Under the pieces are notes generated by a model. That model worked only from the letters and a program-made list of their open reading frames with translations, was not told where the DNA came from and made no database searches. Of a stretch of DNA of 11,058 nt, positions 6,588-11,058 are shown piece after piece; the stretch's first letter is position 1, and every line of letters begins with the position of its first letter. Source of the DNA: an uncultured Mediterraneibacter sp. (GTDB lineage Bacteria > Bacillota > Clostridia > Lachnospirales > Lachnospiraceae). The position numbers and the translations under genes are program-made. The DNA is taken from assembly GCA_934418295.1 (NCBI GenBank), contig CAKRWZ010000063.1, positions 1 to 11,058 on the forward strand, in the 5' to 3' direction.

Positions 6588-6626
6588 ACAAAATAAAAAA
6601 GGTCCAGTGGACCTTTTTTATTTTGT
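6588..6626. terminator. Bidirectional rho-independent terminator between convergent genes
   Basis: A perfect 18-bp inverted repeat, ACAAAATAAAAAAGGTCC and its complement, encloses the loop AGT. The A/T-rich outer arms give a U-tract on both strands. It ends the por-CobL-like unit from the left and sstT from the right. Confidence 0.93.
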
Positions 6627-6658
6627 CTGATAAATTTTATCTAATACATCTGCCGGAT

Positions 6659-7882
6659 CTAGAAAGGCAATTCCCGTCCTTCTTTGATCCATTCTCTATA
6701 TTCTGCCGTTGCGGCGAAAAGAACATCGCCGGAAGAATTGATGGCGGTTTCCAGAGAATCCTGGATCACTCCGATGATAAAACCTACGCCGACTACCTGC
6801 ATGGCGATATCGTTGCTGATGCCAAACAGGGAACATGCCAGCGGGATCAGAAGCAGAGAACCTCCTGCTACTCCGGAAGCACCGCAGGCTGCCAGCGTTG
6901 CAAGGACGCTTAAGACGATGGCGGTCGGGATATCTACGGAGATATGCAGGGTGTTGGCAGCAGCCAGTGCCATGATCGTGATGGTGATGGCAGCTCCGTC
7001 CATGTTGATGGTTGCGCCCAACGGGATCGATACAGAGTAGATGTTTTTATCCAATCCCAGCTTTTCGCAAAGCATCATATTGACCGGAATATTGGCAGCG
7101 GAGCTTCTGGTGAAGAAGGCGGTAACGCCGCTTTCTTTGAAGCAGCGGAATACCAGCGGATAGGGATTTCTGCGCAGACAGATGGCAGTGATCAGAGGGT
7201 CTACGATCAAAGCGACACAGAGCATAGCACCTACCAGCAAAAGCAGCAATTTTCCGTAATCTTTGAAAATGCCAAGTCCGTTGCTGGATACGGAAGAAAA
7301 TACCAGGCCCAGGATTCCGAACGGGGCAAGATTGATGATCCATTTTACAATCTGTGAGATTGCATCGGACAAGTTGGAAAACATGAGTTTTGTGTTGTCG
7401 GATGCCAGTTTTTTTAATGCGATCCCGAGCAGCAAAGCCCAGAAGAGGATACCGATATAATTGGCATCGATCAAAGAAGATACCGGATTGGCAACGATCT
7501 TGTTCAGCAGTGTGCTGAGCACTTCAAAAATACTCTGCGGTGCATTTTCTGAAACGGTCTCGGAAAGCTTCAGAGTGACCGGAAAGGCAAAGCTTAAAAA
7601 GACTGCAACTACAGCGGCAAGAAGGGTGCTGAGCATGTACAAAAAAATGACCGTCCGAAACTGGTGTTTGACGCCGCCTTTTGCATTTGCCAGAGAACTG
7701 GCAACCAATATAAAGACGAGGATAGGTGCGATTCCTTTCAAGGCGCCGACAAATAAATCGCCAAGAATGGAAATTGCAGTTGCTTTTGGGCAGACTAACG
7801 CCAGGATGATACCGATGACGAGTCCGATTGCGATACGCAGGATCAGACTGATGTGATTCCATTTGTAAACTAGTTGTTTCAA
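6659..7882 (-). CDS. sstT: SstT-type Na+/serine-threonine symporter
   Basis: This 407-residue membrane protein belongs to the dicarboxylate/amino acid:cation symporter family and would import serine and threonine with Na+. It matches the SstT subgroup closely along its length (E. coli SstT is about 414 residues). Hallmarks are hairpin 1 F-T-R-S-S-A-A-N-I-P-V-N (257-268), the unwound helix S-I-P-L-G-A-T-I-N-M-D-G (285-296), hairpin 2 G-A-S-G-V-A-G-G-S-L-L-L (334-345) and I-Q-D-S-L-E-T-A-I-N (373-382). The start is TTG, with GAGGG 6 nt upstream; the ATG 13 nt further out is in another frame and no nearby in-frame ATG keeps the first membrane helix. An AT-rich region lies upstream, but I could not fix a clear promoter. 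It converges on the terminator at 6588-6626. Confidence 0.93.
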   Translation of the reverse strand: MKQLVYKWNHISLILRIAIGLVIGIILALVCPKATAISILGDLFVGALKGIAPILVFILVASSLANAKGGVKHQFRTVIFLYMLSTLLAAVVAVFLSFAFPVTLKLSETVSENAPQSIFEVLSTLLNKIVANPVSSLIDANYIGILFWALLLGIALKKLASDNTKLMFSNLSDAISQIVKWIINLAPFGILGLVFSSVSSNGLGIFKDYGKLLLLLVGAMLCVALIVDPLITAICLRRNPYPLVFRCFKESGVTAFFTRSSAANIPVNMMLCEKLGLDKNIYSVSIPLGATINMDGAAITITIMALAAANTLHISVDIPTAIVLSVLATLAACGASGVAGGSLLLIPLACSLFGISNDIAMQVVGVGFIIGVIQDSLETAINSSGDVLFAATAEYREWIKEGRELPF

Positions 7883-8154
7883 TTTTTTCCCTCATTTCCT
7901 AAAGTATTTGTTTTATTTTATCATATAGTGGTATTATAAGGAAGTTGTTTCTCAATGCTTTTTTCGGGAGTAAAGTTTTGCCAGACCGTCTTCGTCGGTT
8001 TTCTGTTCATAAAGAAATTTTGCCTTTCGATGGACGTTGAGTCCGCCGGGTAATACACCGGTGACGGAAAGTGTGGACATCTTTTTGGTTGATGCAGAAA
8101 AGAAAATCATCGTCGGAAGCACAGAAAAGAATATGAAAGGAAAAGTAAAAGTGT
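7883..8154. other. Intergenic stretch with competing small open frames, possible gene relic
   Basis: No gene is secure here. On the plus strand, a frame open from 8013 to 8189, without an ATG at its head, contains S-V-D, then IFLVDAEKKIIVGSTEKN (about 8079-8132) and M-K-G-K. This resembles the ligand-sensing Cache-domain pattern (hydrophobic, V-D-x-x-x-K-I, then G-K) and may be a relic. On the minus strand, 7952-8110 can encode 52 residues ending with a hydrophilic tail rich in Lys, Asp and Glu; an inner ATG at 8080 gives 42 residues. Neither start has a good ribosome site. At most one is real, and both could be chance. Confidence 0.25.
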
Positions 8155-10041
8155 TTATTTTCGGTATACCTTCAGAACGGCTTCTTTGATGCAGTTGATA
8201 TAAATCTGGTGTGCTTCTTGTGTCGGATGGGTATCGTCACTTACGAAATATTCATTGTGGTCGTTACTGATGGCATACCAGTCGATCAGATAGGTGTTTG
8301 CAGTAGCATTTACAAAGTCCCGGATTTCTGTATTGTTGGAGTCCTGCCATGAAACATGAGGTGCTCGCACGGTAAAGATGAAAAGCGGCAGGTCCGGTCC
8401 CATCATTTCCCGAAGACGGGGAAGCGTATCATAAAGTAAACCGTTAGAACCGAGTGCTAAGATCACACCGTCACCATTCCAGCCATGTTCATTGACATAG
8501 GCAGGATAGAGACTCAAAGCTTCAGTAGCCTGACGGCTGACGGAAGCATCACAGATGCTGTTCGGAAATGCAGCGTAAAATTCGTTGGCAGATCCAAGGG
8601 CAATGGAATCACCCAGCAACAGCAAGTGGAGGCTTTGAAAAATTTCCTCGTCTGTCCGTGTGTCTTTTGGGGTGTCTGTACCTTTAGAAGAATCAGAATC
8701 GTCAGATGCAGCCGGATCGCCGGAAGTGTTTTCAGATTTTGAGCTCAAAGCATTCTTTTTCTCTTCCGTCATCTTTTGGACTGTTTGTGCCTGTTTCTGT
8801 AATTCTTCCATATCCTTTGAGACGCTCTGTCCAGGCACGAAGATCACACAAAGCAAGGCAGCGATATATGGAAAAAGAGCACAACAACCGACGGCCAGGC
8901 GTTTGCCGGTCGCTTTTTGTTTTTCTTTTTGCTCTTTTTTCGTCCCAGGCTGGGTCTTGGAAATGCAGAAAGATTTTCCGATAATGCCGTGTCGTATAGG
9001 TGTTTCGACCAAACGGTAGGAAAGCTCGGATAAAACAGCGGTAATCGCCAATTCAGCCAGCAGGATCGTCCAGTTTGTTTTTACCCCGTTGCTGAGTAAA
9101 AGGATGACGGGATAGTGCCAAAGATAAATGCCGTAAGATCGTTCTCCGATCCATCTCAGCGGAGGAATGCTTAAAATACGTCCCAGAATGCTCTGGGGCT
9201 GTAAAAGACAAAGAAGGACAAAAGCAGCGAGAACAGAAGTCAGAAGCTGTCCTCCTTTGTAAAGGAAGCTGCTGTAGCCTTCGATGGCATACATCATAAA
9301 CAAAAGTCCGCAAAGGGACAACATGCCGATGCAGTCGTAAAGCCTGGAATGGTGGTTTTCGGCTGTTTCTTTCGGAAGGATAAGAGCCAGAAAAGCCCCG
9401 ATCAGTAAAGAGAAAGCACGAGTGTCGGTCCCGTAATAAACGCGGCTCGGATCCGTTGCCGGATTGAATAAAACCCACATAAGTGTGGCAGAAACTGCCG
9501 TTAATCCCAGGGTGACACCTGCCGATACCAGTTTTCTTTTTTTGCATTTCGACAGCAAAAGAAGCAGCAATGGGTATACCAGGTAAAACTGCGTTTCGAT
9601 GGCCAATGACCAGCAATGGGTTAGGGGAGACGGGACCCCTGCGTTCTCAAAATAAGACACGTTGTGAAAAATCTGCCACCAGTTATTGTATCCCAAAATA
9701 ACGGATAAAGCATCGGTGCGGGCTTTTGTAAAAAGGACACGATTGCAGAGGGCACTGACCGGGAGCAGTAAAGCAAGCATCGTAAAAACAGCCGGAAGCA
9801 GTCGGCGGAAACGACGCATCCAGAAATTTTTCAGGTCAATAGTTTCTGTTTTTTCAATTTCTGTCATCAGGATATGGGTGATCAGATAACCGGAAATTAC
9901 AAAAAACACAGTGACGCCCAAAAGACCGCCCTTTGCAACGGGGAGCCTTAAGTGATAAGCAATGACCATCAAAACGGCAATTGCCCGAAGACCGTCAATC
10001 CCATCGATATGTGCTGCAGATTTTTCTGTTGTATGAGCCAT
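8155..10041 (-). CDS. OafA/OatA-like membrane acyltransferase with C-terminal SGNH domain
   Basis: The 628-residue protein joins an integral-membrane acyltransferase-3 domain (about 10-370, roughly ten membrane segments) to an extracytoplasmic SGNH-hydrolase-like domain (about 465-628). The two are linked by a charged region rich in Lys, Glu, Ser and Asp. The family carries acetyl groups across the membrane to cell-wall sugars; OatA O-acetylates peptidoglycan and gives lysozyme resistance. Key residues: G-L-R-A at 17-20 with R19, then A-Y-H at 28-30 with H30; the L-T-H-C-W-S-L-A-I-E-T-Q-F-Y segment; and in the SGNH domain G-D-S (S479), G-S-N-G (N533) and D-D-T-H (D602/H605), a full catalytic set. 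I start at ATG 10041 (GAAGGA 7-8 nt upstream); a longer frame from 10173 adds 44 residues that do not fit the family and runs past the promoter. The acceptor (peptidoglycan or another glycan) is not shown. Confidence 0.88.
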   Translation of the reverse strand: MAHTTEKSAAHIDGIDGLRAIAVLMVIAYHLRLPVAKGGLLGVTVFFVISGYLITHILMTEIEKTETIDLKNFWMRRFRRLLPAVFTMLALLLPVSALCNRVLFTKARTDALSVILGYNNWWQIFHNVSYFENAGVPSPLTHCWSLAIETQFYLVYPLLLLLLSKCKKRKLVSAGVTLGLTAVSATLMWVLFNPATDPSRVYYGTDTRAFSLLIGAFLALILPKETAENHHSRLYDCIGMLSLCGLLFMMYAIEGYSSFLYKGGQLLTSVLAAFVLLCLLQPQSILGRILSIPPLRWIGERSYGIYLWHYPVILLLSNGVKTNWTILLAELAITAVLSELSYRLVETPIRHGIIGKSFCISKTQPGTKKEQKEKQKATGKRLAVGCCALFPYIAALLCVIFVPGQSVSKDMEELQKQAQTVQKMTEEKKNALSSKSENTSGDPAASDDSDSSKGTDTPKDTRTDEEIFQSLHLLLLGDSIALGSANEFYAAFPNSICDASVSRQATEALSLYPAYVNEHGWNGDGVILALGSNGLLYDTLPRLREMMGPDLPLFIFTVRAPHVSWQDSNNTEIRDFVNATANTYLIDWYAISNDHNEYFVSDDTHPTQEAHQIYINCIKEAVLKVYRK

Positions 10042-10077
10042 GTTTTGTTCCTTCTTTTCTATAGAATACCGGAAAAC

Positions 10078-10083
10078 ATTATA
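10078..10083 (-). promoter_or_regulatory. Extended -10 promoter element for the acyltransferase gene
   Basis: On the minus strand the sequence TG-C-TATAAT is an extended -10 box 37 nt before the ATG at 10041. No good -35 box sits at 16-18 bp, which is usual for extended -10 promoters. A 10-bp palindrome TTCTATAGAA (10057-10066) lies in the short leader. Confidence 0.45.
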
Positions 10084-10172
10084 GCATAAAAAAGCAAGTA
10101 AATGATTTTTTACGGTCAAGTTGTCGGATTTTATCCTTTTGTGTAGAAAGTTAATCTGTTTTGGGGGTTTCA

Positions 10173-10201
10173 TTTACTTATGTTTCCCGAATAGGTACAA
10201 T
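10173..10201 (+). promoter_or_regulatory. Promoter for the EamA transporter gene
   Basis: TTTACT (10173-10178), a 17-bp spacer and TACAAT (10196-10201) make a moderate sigma-A-type promoter, with a start near 10208 and a leader of about 45 nt. It is divergent from the acyltransferase promoter about 90 bp away. Confidence 0.55.
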
Positions 10202-10253
10202 AAAAAACAGAATCTGCATTCTTTTTGAAAAAGCATCAAACAGGAGGAACCGA

Positions 10254-11058
10254 ATGAAAGAAGAGAAAAAACAGATATTGGGACATGTGATTGCCTGTGG
10301 CACACAGATCATATGGGGAGCGACCTTTGTTTCGACGAAGGTGTTGTTAAAATATTTTCTTCCGGTGGAAGTTTTGTTTACAAGAGTAGTTTTGGCTTTT
10401 TTGATGTTGATTTTGCTGTATCCGCATCAGTTAAAGCTGAAAAATAAAAAACAAGAGCTGGTATTTGCAGGAGCAGGGTTGTTTGGACTTGTTCTTTATT
10501 TTATGCTGGAAAACACAGCGTTGACCATGACTTATGCGTCTAATGTGGGAATCATCGTGGCGTGTGCGCCTTTTTTTGTGGCAGTTGTAGTCGGTATTTG
10601 TTTTAAAAATGAAAAACCGAAGCTCAACTTTTTTATCGGATTTGCTATAGCGATCATCGGAATCGCTATGATCAGTCTGAACGGGGCAAAAAGCTTAAAT
10701 CTGAATCCGGCAGGAGACGGGTTGGCGTTTCTGGCAATGATCTCCTGGGGCTGCTACTCGGCCCTCGTCAAAAAGATTGGAGAATGGGATTATCCGGTAA
10801 TGGCGGTAACCAGACGGATCTATTTTTACGGAATGCTCTTTTTAATACCGGTGCTGATCGGACAGGGAGCTTCTTGGGATGTTTCTTTACTGAAGAAACC
10901 GGAAGTGGTATTAAATTTTCTTTTTCTCGGTATCATGGCGAGTGCCATCGGATTTTTTTGCTGGAATCAGGCAACAAAATGGATCGGAGCGATCAAAACC
11001 AGTGTATATATTTATGTATCACCCATCGTAACTCTTGTGTTATCCATCTTTGTTCTGC
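10254..11058 (+). CDS. EamA/DMT-family transporter, 3'-truncated by the window
   Basis: This frame starts at ATG 10254, 6-7 nt after a strong AGGAGG (10242-10248 region), and stays open for 268 codons to the window edge. It reads as a drug/metabolite transporter superfamily protein with two EamA repeats. Repeat 1 begins with I-I-W-G-A-T-F-V-S-T-K (19-29), the usual W-G-x-x-F motif, and contains the E-N-T-A-L-x-x-x-x-A-S-N pattern. Repeat 2 begins with L-A-F-L-A-M-I-S-W-G-C-Y-S-A-L and includes I-M-A-S-A-I-G-F-F-C-W-N-Q-A. About nine membrane segments are visible, and about one is missing. The family exports metabolites such as amino acids; the substrate cannot be told here. Confidence 0.9.
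   Translation, partial: MKEEKKQILGHVIACGTQIIWGATFVSTKVLLKYFLPVEVLFTRVVLAFLMLILLYPHQLKLKNKKQELVFAGAGLFGLVLYFMLENTALTMTYASNVGIIVACAPFFVAVVVGICFKNEKPKLNFFIGFAIAIIGIAMISLNGAKSLNLNPAGDGLAFLAMISWGCYSALVKKIGEWDYPVMAVTRRIYFYGMLFLIPVLIGQGASWDVSLLKKPEVVLNFLFLGIMASAIGFFCWNQATKWIGAIKTSVYIYVSPIVTLVLSIFVL

Noticed and set aside
8044..8066. CCGG-N8-CCGG inverted repeat as a terminator for the acyltransferase gene
   Set aside because: The stem is only four bases and has no U-tract on either strand.
10042..10173. 44-residue N-terminal extension of the acyltransferase
   Set aside because: It runs across the extended -10 box and lacks family similarity; ATG 10041 has a good ribosome site and starts right before the first membrane domain.
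1..11058. CRISPR arrays, insertion sequences, tRNA or rRNA genes, phage or defence genes
   Set aside because: No regularly spaced repeats, transposase or integrase motifs, or RNA-gene signatures were found on either strand.

Overview
The window looks like a chromosomal segment of a low-GC, strictly anaerobic Firmicute, most likely a gut Lachnospiraceae-type Clostridium relative. This is an inference from protein style, AGGAGG-type ribosome sites, sigma-A promoters with 17-bp spacers and a four-subunit ferredoxin-dependent 2-oxoacid oxidoreductase; no rRNA or other taxonomic marker is present.

Layout, left to right. (1) Bases 1-401 are the 3' end of a GNAT acetyltransferase. (2) Bases 402-913 hold no convincing protein gene except perhaps a decayed membrane ORF, but they do carry a strong promoter (577-605) and a roughly 300-nt transcribed leader. 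The leader folds on paper into a long rod and three-way junction (673-816), followed by a possible 12-codon leader peptide. (3) The leader feeds mgtE (914-2323, Mg2+ channel), which ends at a hairpin terminator (2386-2416). (4) A second promoter (2456-2484), flanked by inverted repeats, starts porG-porD-porA-porB. These genes are packed with ATGA overlaps or a 1-nt gap and encode a 2-oxoacid:ferredoxin oxidoreductase. After 50 nt containing a perfect 12-bp palindrome comes a CobL (CbiE-CbiT)-like protein that lacks its first methyltransferase motif and has an eroded second one. The unit closes at an 18-bp bidirectional terminator (6588-6626). (5) On the minus strand, sstT (6659-7882) converges on the same terminator. 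(6) Bases 7883-8154 hold competing small open frames, possibly a gene relic. (7) A minus-strand OatA-like acyltransferase with an SGNH domain (8155-10041) is divergent from (8) an EamA/DMT transporter (10254 to window end, 3' truncated), each with its own promoter signal.

Most genes are ordinary housekeeping or accessory functions: energy metabolism (POR), Mg2+ and serine/threonine transport, and cell-envelope O-acylation. Two parts deserve attention. One is the structured mgtE leader, in which I cannot find the conserved M-box core. The other is the apparently non-catalytic corrin-methyltransferase relative that seems to be co-transcribed with POR.
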